Below, piece by piece: positions 35,318 to 45,831 of a DNA stretch of 64,000 nt (the stretch's first letter is position 1; each line of letters opens with the position of its first letter). Position numbers and translations under genes: made by a program. The notes below the pieces were generated by a model that was not told the DNA's origin, searched no databases, and worked only from the letters and a program-made list of their open reading frames with translations. The stretch comes from Calliopum simillimum. Its lineage: Eukaryota; Arthropoda; Insecta; Diptera; Lauxaniidae. The DNA lies in the NCBI GenBank assembly GCA_951812925.1, contig OX638368.1:81822909-81886908 (forward strand), in the 5' to 3' direction.

Positions 35318-35840
35318 ACAGTCAACTGTCAAGCTGTCATTACGTGCGAAATTTTTGTTCCTGTATTTTCCAATTTTAAAGTGGTTTATATCTATATCTA
35401 CTTAGTCCTTCCAGTGCTAAGTGATTTATCAAAATATAAACTTGTGATATTTGTTTGATTTGGTGCAATCACCTCGGTTTCTCGGCACTTTAAAAGTAAT
35501 TTTGTTACATCGCAATTTCTGGATATCAGGTTGTTTTGGCGTGCATCTGTATTGGTGTCTGAGATTGTGAGCATCAGCTGCTGGCCTTGTCTCAATTACA
35601 TTGGTTTCAGCGTTGCCAACCAATTCAACAAATTGCCAGAACCCGCGCGACTGGCGCCATCTGTCATCCAGTAGCAAAATACTATTGCTGTATTTTTGGT
35701 GTTGCCATCCTTTTATAAATATCCAAAATTTTGGGAATTTTTATTTTTTATTCCGATTTACACTTATTAACTTCGGAATCAATCTGTAATATATTTTTAT
35801 ATTTTTACTAATATTGACAATTAGTACTTTTTGCTTTAAC

Positions 35841-36941
35841 ATGAACTGTTACATGCCAAAGTGTAAAAAGGGTATCACTGAACATTTCGTTTGTTGCTGG
35901 CTTTGCGAGAATGTAGCGCATCTTGCTTGTGCTGGTTTAAGCGGAAGGGTTCACGATATCATCATAAAAAATATTGGTCTTCGCTGGTGCTGTGGGAGTT
36001 GCAACTCCTCTGCTATCGAGTTATGCAAATTATTAAAAGAAACTCGAAGAGGTCTTTCTGAAATTCAGAAAAATTTTACTGCTACACAAGCGAGCTTTAA
36101 CCAGCTTCAAAAGTTTTATAATGAGTGCAAAGCGCCATTATTGAACAAAAATACTTTACCCACTCCTTTAAGTTTAGATATTTCTCTAATTTCTTCTAAC
36201 TTAATAGATATGAATTCGCCCTCAGTAGTTGATATTAACTCTCCTGCACCTCCAGTTGACCAGATAGAAGCTCCCAAAAAGACTTTTACTGATTCTGCTG
36301 AAGCCGTGTCTGTGGCTAAATCTATTCCCACTCAGATTCAGCCGCCTAAATCACCTTCATCAGTTCAAAATGATGTGCCTTTTAATGAAGTTGTTAAGGC
36401 TCATGGTCAAACTGCTAGTTCTTCTGGTACCTCAACTGTTCATACTGTCGCTGCTGATGTTTCTTTTGGCCCTTCAACGGCCATTGCGGACATTACTCCT
36501 AGTTCTTCTGGTTCCTCAATTGTGGCTGCTTGTGGTTCTTCTGGCTCTTCAACTGCCATTGCTACTGGTGCTGTTCCTAAAAAATTGATAGCTCTTCCTT
36601 CAATGAAATCAATTTTCATCTCTCGCTTAGCTGCTGATACTACTGAGGCAGATGTTTTGCATCACATTAGCTCCCAGTTGCAGCAACCTAACATAAAAGT
36701 TAAGGTTGTAAAATTTAATTTCTCTTATGAAAGGGTTACATCCTCGTTTCGCATAACTTTGCCACCTAATATATTTGAAAAGTTACTTGATCCCTTATTT
36801 TGGCCTAATAATGTAGTACTTCATGAGTTCATTTCGCGTTCAAATCCTAATAGGCAAAACGCGAAACCAAATAGTCATACTTCGTCAAATAAACCACAGA
36901 AGACTCCTCTGCTTCCCCAAGGTTCGGCTTCAAAAAACTAA
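35841..36941 (+). CDS. LINE ORF1 protein with PHD-like zinc finger
   Basis: I start at the ATG at 35841; the open frame extends slightly upstream without an ATG. The protein is 366 residues. The first 60 carry a Cys/His-rich finger (CYMPKCKKG, CCWLCENVAHLACAG, RWCCGSCNS) of the PHD-like type known from ORF1 of several CR1/jockey-group LINEs. Then comes a short coiled stretch (ETRRGLSEIQKNF), a long Ser/Ala/Pro-rich linker, and a C-terminal domain from about residue 255 (SIFISRLAADTTEADVLHHI) that reads like an RNA-recognition fold. The frame is intact. It presumably binds the element's RNA. Its stop overlaps the start of the ORF2 frame. Confidence 0.85.
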   Translation: MNCYMPKCKKGITEHFVCCWLCENVAHLACAGLSGRVHDIIIKNIGLRWCCGSCNSSAIELCKLLKETRRGLSEIQKNFTATQASFNQLQKFYNECKAPLLNKNTLPTPLSLDISLISSNLIDMNSPSVVDINSPAPPVDQIEAPKKTFTDSAEAVSVAKSIPTQIQPPKSPSSVQNDVPFNEVVKAHGQTASSSGTSTVHTVAADVSFGPSTAIADITPSSSGSSIVAACGSSGSSTAIATGAVPKKLIALPSMKSIFISRLAADTTEADVLHHISSQLQQPNIKVKVVKFNFSYERVTSSFRITLPPNIFEKLLDPLFWPNNVVLHEFISRSNPNRQNAKPNSHTSSNKPQKTPLLPQGSASKN

Positions 36942-39823
36942 TTGGGTTTAACATACTCTATCAAAACGTTAGAGGCTTAAACACTAAACTTAATAATATC
37001 TTCATTAAAAGTAGTGGACTTGAATACAACGTCATTTGTTTAACTGAAACTTGGCTAAAACCCAATACTTTAAATACTGAAGTTTTTGATAGTAATTTTG
37101 TTTTATACCGTAAAGATAGAAATGATATTCCTGATAATCTCTCCAATGGTGGTGGCGTTTTAATTGCTGTATCTTCAAACCTATTCTCCCAAGAAATTAT
37201 ATTGCAGGAAGCCTTAGATATCGAATTTTGCTGCGTATTTTTAAAATTCCAGCTCTTAAGTTTGTATATTACTTGTTCATATGTTCCTCCTCACTCTAGT
37301 TATGAAGTTTATACTAGACATCATAATGCTATAAAACTTATTAGTTCAAAACTTAATAATGGCGATCATTTATTGATTACTGGAGATTTTAATATACCAA
37401 ATATCTCTTGGAGTGCTGATACTCTAGACCCTATTAAGCTTTTTCCTTCAGGAGGTAACCAATTTGAAACAGAATTTCTAAATTCAATTTCTGCCTTAGG
37501 GCTCTTTCAAATAAATCACGTATTGAATGTAAAATCTCGAATTTTAGATCTGCTTTATTTTGATGATAGTGACATAATCAATATCTCTCGCTGCGACCCT
37601 CTTGCGATGCCTGAAGACTCCTACCATCCTTCTCTTGAGATATCATTCGAAGTGCAATTGGCATGTCGAATTAAAAGTAACTTCACAACTGACAAATCCT
37701 TTAACTTCAAAAAAACAAATTATGTTTTATTGAATGAAAATTTATCTAGAATCAATTGGAAATCTGTTCTCCTTCTCGATAATGATTTTATTGGGCATAA
37801 CAATCTCAATGAGGCAGTCTTAGCCTTTAATCATACTGTTGTTGAGTGTTTTGAACAGTCTGTACCAAAATATATCAAATCCGCTGCTTCTGGTCCAATC
37901 TGGTTTACAAATGAAATACGTAAATTAAGAAACTTAAAATCTAAACTTTACAAAAAGTTTAAATTGTCGTCAAAATCATCAGACTACTCTTCATATACTA
38001 GTATCCGGTACAAATATCAAACTTTGTGCAATATGGCGTATAAATCATACCTTCATAAGGTAAAACTGAATTTGAAATCCAACGCCAAGTCGTTTTGGAG
38101 CTTCATTAACTTAAAACGAAAGATCAATGCATTTCCAACTGCAATGAAATATGATGAAGTAGAATCAGATGATGAAATCACGATTTGCAATCTCTTTGCT
38201 AAATTTTTTCAATCTACGTACTCATGTACCTCCTATAATCGCAATGATTATCCTTTTCAAATACCTTCAGGAGTAGTACAAATGCCTCACATTGATGAAG
38301 ACAATATCCTTAGCAAATTAAGAAATATTAAAACATCATTTGCTGCGGGACCCGATGGTATTCCATCTTGCATTCTTAAAAATTGTTGCGAAGCTCTTGT
38401 TTTTCCAATAACGGTACTATTTAAAAAATCTATAACTCTTGGTATTTTTCCTGAAGTGTGGAAACCTTCGTTTATAATTCCCTTGCATAAATCTGGTAGT
38501 AGATCTCTTATATCGAATTATAGGGGTATCGCTAAATTAAGTGCATTACCTAAGCTTTTCGAGCACATTTTAACTTTGCAAATTGCTCATAGTGTCAATC
38601 CATATATTTCTTCTCACCAGCATGGTTTTTTGCAAGGTAGATCAACTGTTACAAATTTGTTGGAGTTCTCTACTTGCACAATTAAACAATTTGAAAAGGG
38701 CTATCAAACTGATGTTATATACACGGATTTCAGCAAAGCTTTTGATGTTGTTAATCATGATTTGTTGCTATTAAAACTCTCTCTGATTGGGTTTCCAAAC
38801 CCACTGCTAAAATGGATTAGGTCCTATTTAAGTAACAGAACTCAGAGTGTTATATTTAAAGGTAAACGATCAAATGAATATCCCGTTCCGTCAGGAGTTC
38901 CCCAAGGCAGCCACATTGGACCATTATTATTCATTATTTTTATGAACGATATGCCATCTGTCATAAATAACAGTAATGTGTTAATGTATGCTGATGATGT
39001 AAAAATTTTTAAGCCTGTCAAAAACGCATTAGACCATTCTAACCTTCAACTCGATCTTGATAATTTTACTGCCTGGTGTATAACTAATCGCATGACCTTA
39101 AACTAAAAAAAATGCAATTTCATGACATTTTCACGCAGGCCTCCAATTTCTTATAACTACAAAATTGGCAACTGTATTCTTGAGTGTCTTGAATCTTTTG
39201 AAGACTTGGGCGTAATAATGGATCCCAAACTGAGCTTTAATTTGCACATTTCTAAAATAGTAAATAAAGCCAACAGTGTTATCGGCTTCATAAAACGGTG
39301 GTCTAAAGAATTTTCCGATCCTTATATAACAAAATTACTATTCACATCCCTCGTACGACCGATTTTGGAGTATGGCTCCGTTGTTTGGAGTCCTCAATAT
39401 GAATGCAATATAAAATGTATTGAGTCGGTACAAAAACAGTTTCTTATCTTTGCCTTACGAAACCTACGTTGGAATCCTAGCATCAACTTACCGCCTTACG
39501 TTCATCGACTCAAACTGATTGACCTGCCCACTTTAGAAAACCGCAGAACAATGCTTAATGCTTGTTTTATCTTAAAACTAATAAATGGCAATATTTATAG
39601 TGAATTCCTATTGAGTAATGTTTATTTCAATGTACCTCATCGCCCAACTAGGCATTTTGAATTTTTGTACCTAAGTCATCACAGAACTAACTACATGCTT
39701 CAAGAGCCACTTCGACGCTCTTGTAGTGACTTTAATATGGTTTATAATGTAATCAATCTCAATGAATCCTTTCATCAAATTAATAGAAAAATTCTAGATT
39801 TCTTGGAAAACATCATTCGATAA
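36941..39823 (+). pseudogene. LINE ORF2: APE endonuclease and reverse transcriptase, one nonsense codon
   Basis: The frame opens at the ORF1 stop and has no early ATG, suggesting re-initiation. The N-terminal endonuclease shows YQNVRGLNTK, LTETWLKP, GGGVLIAVS, ITGDFNIPNISW and SYHPSLE (usual SDH altered). The reverse transcriptase shows PDGIPSCILKN, YTDFSKAFDVVNHDLL, SGVPQGSHIGPLLF and the catalytic LMYADDVKIF. At 39104 a TAA interrupts RMTLN.KKC; the same frame then runs on, with MTFSRRPP and a C-terminal segment to 39823. One point change therefore separates this from a full ORF of about 960 residues. Clade assignment within the CR1/jockey group is from motif style only. Confidence 0.9.
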
Positions 39824-39910
39824 GGTTGCTGCTACAGCCTACAAGAAATACAACGATCATTATGACATGTATCGTTACATCATCCACTAATTTCATTTAG
39901 ATGGCAATTC

Positions 39911-40452
39911 ATCATACCAGCTTCTACAAAGCGTTTTATCTAACGCTGTGGCCATAGCGCTCCTTCCAGTGCTTTTCGTCGAGAAAGTGGTTGCAATGCA
40001 TAGCGTCCCTCTAGCGCTAGGGTGGTTCGCGAGCACCATTCTCTGCTCTAGTTGCTGGGCAAAGAGTTTGGAAAAGCAATTTAAGGAAACTCTTGCGAGT
40101 ATCTCTCAAATTGCATATTCCAATAATGCTTTGTTACGGTACTATTTGAACCACTTTCTTTTCTTGTAACCACTACTTTCATCATACCAGCTTCCACAAA
40201 GCGTTTTATCTAACGCTGTGGCCATAACGCTCCTTCCAGAGCTTTTCGTCGAGATAGTGATTGCATTGTATAGCGTCCTTCTAGCGCTGGGGTGGTTCGC
40301 GAGCACCATTCCCTGCTCTAGTTCCTGGGCAAAGAGTTTGGAAGAGCGATTTTAGGGAAACTCTTGCGAGTATCTCTCAAACTACATATTCGAATAATGC
40401 TTTGTTACGGTACTATTTGAACCACCTTATTTTTTTTGTAACCACTACTTTC
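39911..40452. repeat. 270-bp tandem duplication in the LINE 3' region
   Basis: The unit starting 'atcataccagcttc' (39911) recurs at 40181. Both units run through 'gcgttttatctaacgctgtg', 'gcgagcaccattc' and 'ggtactatttgaaccac'. The copies differ at a few percent of positions. The short open frame at 39948-40169 is a by-product. Confidence 0.9.
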
Positions 40453-40849
40453 GGATGCAACTGGCTGCTACCTTGCTGTTATTTGTGAACTGTTTTTATA
40501 CAAAACTTATAATTTTTTTGTCTCGATCATCTGTTTTAATGTTTATATTTTTGATTGTTTTATATAAAATAATAATTATTGTAATTTATAAGGGCATTAA
40601 AGCTCAGTAAATGGAACTAAATAAATAAAAAAAAATAAAAACTCAAAATTTTTTTAAAATTTAAATTAAAACAATTTTTATTTTATTTGAGACGAATGCA
40701 TTTCGGACAGGCCTGCTGTCCATCATCAACGACACGCAACTAAACATGTAACATGTAGGAAACGGGGCAAAGCAAAATTATCAAAAAGTTTTAAAATTTC
40801 TAATACAAATGAAAGTTTGTGTAAAAACGAAAAAAGATGCTGCACTCTT

Positions 40850-42238
40850 CTATTTGTATGAGAATAGGAACGATGAGATGTTGCCACTATCGCTGTTCAT
40901 CGTATTTTCAGTTTTTCGTATGTACGATGATTCGTATGCATCGAGTTTTCGGCTATTCAATACATGTTTGAGCAATTTAACACTTTCTGTGAACTCGCCT
41001 ATTCGATGTGGTGGTGTGTGTTCATCACAAGAATTGTATACATGAGCTGCAACGGATGATCGGTTCACTTGTTTACTTTTTATGCAAAGCTTGTGCTCTT
41101 TGAACCGCGTTAAAACACTTCTCTTCGTTTGACCTATGTATTTGGCATTGCAGTCTAAACAGCTGATTTCGTATATGCCGCTTTTTTCTTCGGTCGGTGT
41201 TGGATCTTTCGTTGAGCCGAGAATATTTTTTAACTTATAGTTGTTGGTGTACACGATGTTTATATTTTCCTTTTCGAATGCGTTTTTCATATGATTCGTA
41301 ATAGATGGAATGTATGCGAATGGAACACGAACAGAGTTACTTGCTTTGGTTTCTTCGTTTTGAAAATAAAGTGTCGATGCACTGCTTCTTTGTTTCTTAA
41401 TAGAGTGTTTTAGCACAATTTTTTCTATAAGAGTTCTATTAAATCCATTTATGTCGGCGATTCTTACGATGTTTTCAAACTCTTTTTTATAATTTATTAA
41501 AGAAAGTGGCAAATTAATCAATCGATGTGCCATGGAATGAAAAGAGGCTATTTTGTGTTGGTATGAACACAATGAGTCATTTGTAATGAGACGATCGGTA
41601 GATGTGTTTTTCCTAAAAACGGCAAATTCAACTTTGTTGTTTTTTCTAGTACATTTGAGATCTAGAAAAGTTAACGACTGTTCGTTGTTTTCAGTTTCGT
41701 AGGTAAACCTGATGCTGCTGTATCTATTGTTGATAATTTTCAATATTTTTTCCGTGTCTCCTCTTTTGTTTACGCTGAAAACGTCATCGACATATCTAAG
41801 CCAAATGCGAGGTAAAAGGTTTTCGTTTTTCAATTCGGATTCAAATCTAGCCCTAAACGCTTCGGCAACAAATGGAGATAGTGGGTTGCCCATGCTAGTA
41901 CTGAAATTATTCTTATAGAATTTATCACGAAAAGAGAAACAGTTGTGAGACATACAGATTTCGATAGCTTTTATTAATACAACAATTTTTTCCGGTTTAA
42001 TTCGTTGTTTTTCGAGGTGTGTCTTAATTGCATCAACCGCAATATTAACCGGAATACTTGGAAACAATGCTGCTACATCATATGACACAAGGATTTCATC
42101 GGCTTCAAGTTCGATTTCTTCTGCCTTCTTGACAAATTCAAAGGTGTTTTTTACACTTGCTCCTTCAAAATTTCCATACTTTTTCAAATGAGACACAAGC
42201 CACTTTGCAACACGAACTAAGGGTGAATGGACGTTAGA
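40850..42238 (-). pseudogene. Penelope-like RT, C-terminal half with GIY-YIG endonuclease
   Basis: It contains SPLVRVAKWLVSHLKK, VSYDVAALFPSIPV with a catalytic Asp, TSMGNPLSPFVAE, and WLRYVDDVFS, the catalytic YxDD block. After a linker follows the GIY-YIG nuclease: SGIYEISCLDC, AKYIGQTKRSVLTRFKEH and a distal NTMNSDSGNIS. Known Penelope proteins have this order and use the nuclease to nick the target. The frame is open throughout, so this half is undamaged. It is separated from its N-terminal half only by the 3.6-kb insertion. Confidence 0.92.
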
Positions 42239-42439
42239 TACTAGGTTCGTTTTCGTGGCAAGTGGGCTTAAAGTGGGCTTAAATGTGCTAACTGTGGTCG
42301 AACAAAACGCTGCATTGTGAATAGCACTTTCGAAAATTATGTTCTTCTTTATTAACAGCTGACATTTGTTTATGTTTTGGTTTTTTGTTTTTTGGTTAAC
42401 TTTGAAAGAAATTAAATAGTTTTCTAAAAATACAGAAAA

Positions 42440-43110
42440 ATGAATAATTTGAACAAAGCCACATTACGTTTTTTCAATATCGCCGCCAGTGCCAAGGCAA
42501 ATTCGCTGAAAAATGTATTCGGTAAGTGCAACCTTACAGCATTTGGCACATGTCGAAAAATCCAACAATATTAGGATTTAAATGTTGAAAAGCCAAGCTT
42601 AGGGTGCAGCTGCGGTTGTGGTATTAAACATCACATTCACACCAAGGGTGAACGCGAATTGGTTGAGTTTTTAACTGAAGGAATTGTCGCAGAGCGTAAG
42701 GCAGAAAAAGCCAAAGCTGTGCCAACTGCTTTGGATGGATTCACTGTTAAATTGCAAGGCGCTGATGTAGAGCCGTTGTTGTCGTCAGTTTCAACGTAAA
42801 TCATACAGTTGACACTGAGGAAGAACCCGAAATTGATCCAAATGCTGATAAACCCGAATGGGTGAAATGCGTAGCAAGCCACAATTTCCTACAAGGAACA
42901 CCACAGGAAGGCGAATATAATGACCAAAAAATTGTTGAAAGGTGCATTTTTGAAAGCGAGTGAAATGATAAAGTATACGCTGTTGCTGTTGCCGGAGATG
43001 TGCTCGATGGTTGTCTATATGATTTACTTATGAATTTACTTGAAGAGAAGGGTATCAGCAATGAATTTGTTGAAAAATTGTCTGACCACTTTGCAGCAAT
43101 GTACCACTGG
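42440..43110 (+). pseudogene. p32/MAM33 (C1QBP-family mitochondrial matrix protein), captured and decayed
   Basis: The start MNNLNKATLRFFNIAASA looks like a mitochondrial presequence. A TAG follows at about residue 45; the same frame then gives SLGCSCGCG, HTKGERELVEFLTEGI, DGFTVKLQGADVE and stops at 42797. After a one-base shift it resumes with NHTVDTEEEPEIDPN, has another stop near 42961, and then AGDVLDGCLYDLLMNLLEEK and NEFVEKLSD. These blocks match the order in fly p32, an acidic trimeric matrix protein. The final 20 or so residues of the family are gone, replaced by TANGO2-like sequence. No intron separates the blocks. Confidence 0.78.
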
Positions 43111-43336
43111 GTCTTGATCAATATGAAGAAGGTCGCTACTTTGGTTTTGGTAATAGTTTATCATCAACGACGAGCACCAAATTGTGGATAACCTTCTGGT
43201 GCATATACCAGAAGCCAGTTATGGCAGTCGTACGTATACGATAATTTTATTAGATGACAAGAATAAATTGTATCTTCGTGAGGAGGCAATGGCTGGAGTC
43301 AATCCAGATGATAAGTGGACAACGACTAATATTCAG
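43107..43336 (+). pseudogene. TANGO2 C-terminal fragment
   Basis: YFGFGNSLSSTTSTK, followed after a shift by DNLLVHIPEASYGSRTYTII, LLDDKNKLYLREE and DDKWTTTNIQ. The end of TANGO2 (an NRDE-family protein linked to Golgi organisation and lipid metabolism) has the same order: a 'fgNs..p' stretch, then 'YGTRT.TiiLvD....v...E..m' and a final W.....Q region. Most of the gene is missing. It lies directly against the p32 remnant, and a hairpin MITE truncates it at 43334. Confidence 0.6.
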
Positions 43337-43709
43337 GCCTGTTCTGTAATCCTCGTGGTTTCAATTACTTTTCACTTAGGAGGTTTTTTGGATGAAAATG
43401 GTGAGTCACACTATAAAAAGTATAAGAATCTTTTTTTGTGGAGAATTACAGGTTCTACAAATAATATTCATTAGTATTTATTAAAAAGTAAATATTCGGT
43501 AAAGTCGAATTTTTCGACTTTTTGCAGTTTTTTAAGAATGTTTCCTAAACGGTTACTTTTTTGTTGATGCAAGTCAATGTTATTTGTAGAATCTGTAATT
43601 TTCCTCAAAAAAGATTTTAATACTTTTTATCGTGTGACTCACCATTTTCATCTAAAAAACCTCCTAAGTGAAAAGTAATTGAAACCACGAGGATTACAGA
43701 ACAGGCCTG
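43334..43709. mobile_element. Hairpin MITE, CAGGCCTG ends
   Basis: CAGGCCTGTTCTGTAATCC at 43334 is inverted at 43691-43709, and pairing continues inward for about 130 bases on each side ('ttcacttaggaggtttttt', 'gtgagtcaca'). ATT lies outside both ends, a possible 3-bp duplication. The frame at 43184-43474 runs from TANGO2 into this arm. Confidence 0.75.
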
Positions 43710-43990
43710 ATTGAGAAGCAATACTTTGACGATTTAAATAAATTGTATGTGTTATTCATTCAAAGACGAGTTCAACTTTTGTATGCAAAAATAAATGTAT
43801 TCAGCAATTTTCTCAGGTCATTTACAGCCAGAAGTTATTTTAATACTTTTAATGTGTTTAACGTTCCAAATAACTATAAACTTTTAAAAAATATGAATTA
43901 TTTAGTTTACATAGTAATAATGAACTTTATTTTATACAGTAATTAATTTAACACGCCTTGCTTTCAAACTGTTTTTTTTTTACAAGCTTT

Positions 43991-45544
43991 TTACAATAAA
44001 ATATCAACTTTAGATTTCAAAAAGAAACCCGCAATCATTTCTTTTTTATAAGATTTTTGTATTTTGTTTTTCACACCTTTGAATGCTCCTTTGCGTGAAT
44101 TTTTAACAGCGTTTTTAATCGCACGTGAATTTTGGGCACGTGAACTATATATCAAATTAAAAAAGAATTCATTATTAAGATTATGATTTTGAATAGTCTC
44201 AACTCATTTTACCGTTTATTTAAGGAATTTCTACTCAATGGTATGTTAGTGTATGGATCTACTTTGCCTTTTTTTTCGTATCACCTTTTGCCTTTTTCGA
44301 TGAGTAGTAGTAGTGAACTTGAATATGCTGATTTGCCCGATTTAGCTGTATAATCCGATTTCATCGAAACTGCATTACTGGTCCCAACAGGTCGATGTAT
44401 ACCCTTGCCACCAGCACTATAACGCGAGGTAGAAGATTTACCAGAGTGCATGCTAGCAGCATCATTAGCTAGCAGGATGAGATTTTATTTCTATTTAATT
44501 TCCATTAGTACTGGTTGCTGCAGATGCCTCATTGTCATCACCATTTTCATCATTAGAGTTGGAAGTTGTCATAAATGAACTGCCATGTACTATGGACACA
44601 ATTGCATGTTGTGCTGCTTTGCGTATCTATGCATATTAAAAGAATTTAGTAAGTACATAATTGAAAAATTAATCAAAAACTACCTACTTTTGGTTTTAAA
44701 TGCGTCGTAAATGAGAGTATCGGATCAATATTCTGCCAAGTTGAGCTATAACTCCAGGTCGCATAGTCTTGTGCACGCAACAACACTGACAGGCAGCCAA
44801 TGATGTATTTAATGACCGATTGATTTATTGTCTCCATAAAACGCTGCAACAACGACAACAGCGTTTGTGCAGTCTCTCCGAAACTTTTACGAAGTACTGG
44901 TGCTGGCACTGATTTTATACCCATACCCAATAAAAACACACCAGCAATAATATCCTGCTCCTCAGTGCTTGCCTCTATTCGTTGCATTAATAAAATAAAA
45001 TATTCTGTAGATGATTCTGTACCGCCACGTTCTTTTATTATTTCCGTCAGCGCTGTTAATATGGCCAACATTTCCTTATGCAAATCTGAAGAACCTCTAA
45101 AGCCGACGGGCAATTTTTTAAAGCTCATGTTGGTACAAGTGCTGTAGTTGGATGCAAATGTTTTGAAAGTCTTAAATGTCCCGTGTTGTGTTTCGGACAT
45201 ATCCTCATCAGCATCATCATCCATATTGAAAGATTTCAAGTTTCCTGCGATGTCATTTACTGTGGCTTCGGCGTTGTACATTTGACGCTGTTCATGTTTT
45301 TGCACCGCTTCCAATGTTAGGCCAGTTGCATCTGCATCTCCTGCCACTATATTTTATAAATTAATGCATTTTTTTTTTTACTGAATAAAGCAATTTTCTT
45401 ACCCATATTCAAATTTGGTTGAAAGAAACGCGACTTTGCCTTCATCCGATCTTTCATCTGCTCTGGATTTGAAGTTGACGAAAGGCCTCGTCCCCAGCTT
45501 TTACCTTTGGTATGACGCTTAAGTTTTGAACGAATTTTGGCCAT
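43991..45544 (-). pseudogene. RRP12: RRP12 with 5' and 3' parts joined, middle deleted
   Basis: Exon 1 (45544-45403) encodes MAKIRSKLKRHTKGKSWGRG and KSRFFQPNLNM. Exon 2 (45346-44688) runs through TCTNMSFKKLPVGF, TEIIKERGGTESSTEYF and SLLQRFMETINQS to HLKPK. Exon 3 (44626 onward) starts IRKAAQHAIVS and ends its homology at HGSSFM. About 20 codons later come stops and then C-terminal sequence: STSRYSAGGKGIHRPVG, GKVDPYTNIPLSR, a further GTAAAA/ATATAG intron, and a last exon (44144-43991) SRAQNSRAIKNAVKNSRK ending KVDILL. RRP12 (ribosome biogenesis, HEAT repeats) is normally about 1,250-1,400 residues; some 900 central residues are absent. Introns of 56, 61 and 69 bp are kept with GT-AG ends. 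Confidence 0.87.
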
Positions 45545-45831
45545 TTTCAATTACACTTCTTAATATTTTTTAATAAAAAAAAAATACAAATGTCAACAAT
45601 ACACAAATGTCAACTTACAATCGATAACAAGTGCGAAGTCACAATTACCGATAAAAAAAAAACCGATTAATAATCAATAAAAAACGGTGTCAAACGGCAA
45701 CAATATTTAGCCGCGGAGCTTACCACTTTAATTTAACGTGCATTAGCTTAGCGCTATTTGTTGTTGCTTTCCCATACATTTATCGTAAAGTGCTAAAGAA
45801 AGTCCAGATAGAATGCCGAAAAAAACGCACC

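Larger units (their letters stand above)
35319..40633 (+). mobile_element. CR1/jockey-group non-LTR retrotransposon, nearly full length
   Basis: It has a 5' region, ORF1 (35841-36941), ORF2 (36941-39823), a 3' region with a ~270-bp tandem duplication and an A-rich tail 'aaataaataaaaaaaa'. It lies exactly between the truncated Penelope 5' piece and the Penelope 3' end, so it inserted at their A/T-rich junction. A single in-frame stop in ORF2 is the only obvious lesion. Confidence 0.88.
42244..45831. mobile_element. Putative gene-capturing TIR transposon (Pack-type) with pieces of three host genes
   Basis: TACTA stands directly on both sides (42239-42243, 45832-45836), and removing the segment plus one TACTA rejoins the Penelope reading frame in phase (RTIV/SNVHSPL). 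The ends are inverted but imperfect: GGTTCGTTTTCGTGGCA against GGTGCGTTTTTTTCGGCA. Inside lie p32/MAM33 sequence (plus), a TANGO2 C-terminal piece (plus) and RRP12 with introns and a missing middle (minus). Retained introns mean capture at DNA level. No transposase is present. A 5-bp duplication with such ends is not one I can assign to a superfamily. Confidence 0.75.

Noticed and set aside
36370..36588. 72-codon Leu-rich frame in LINE ORF1
   Set aside because: Shadow of the Ser/Ala-rich linker of ORF1 in another frame.
42522..42573. GTAAGT...TTAG as an intron in p32
   Set aside because: Reading straight through keeps the frame of both flanks, whereas splicing there breaks it; the apparent donor is chance.
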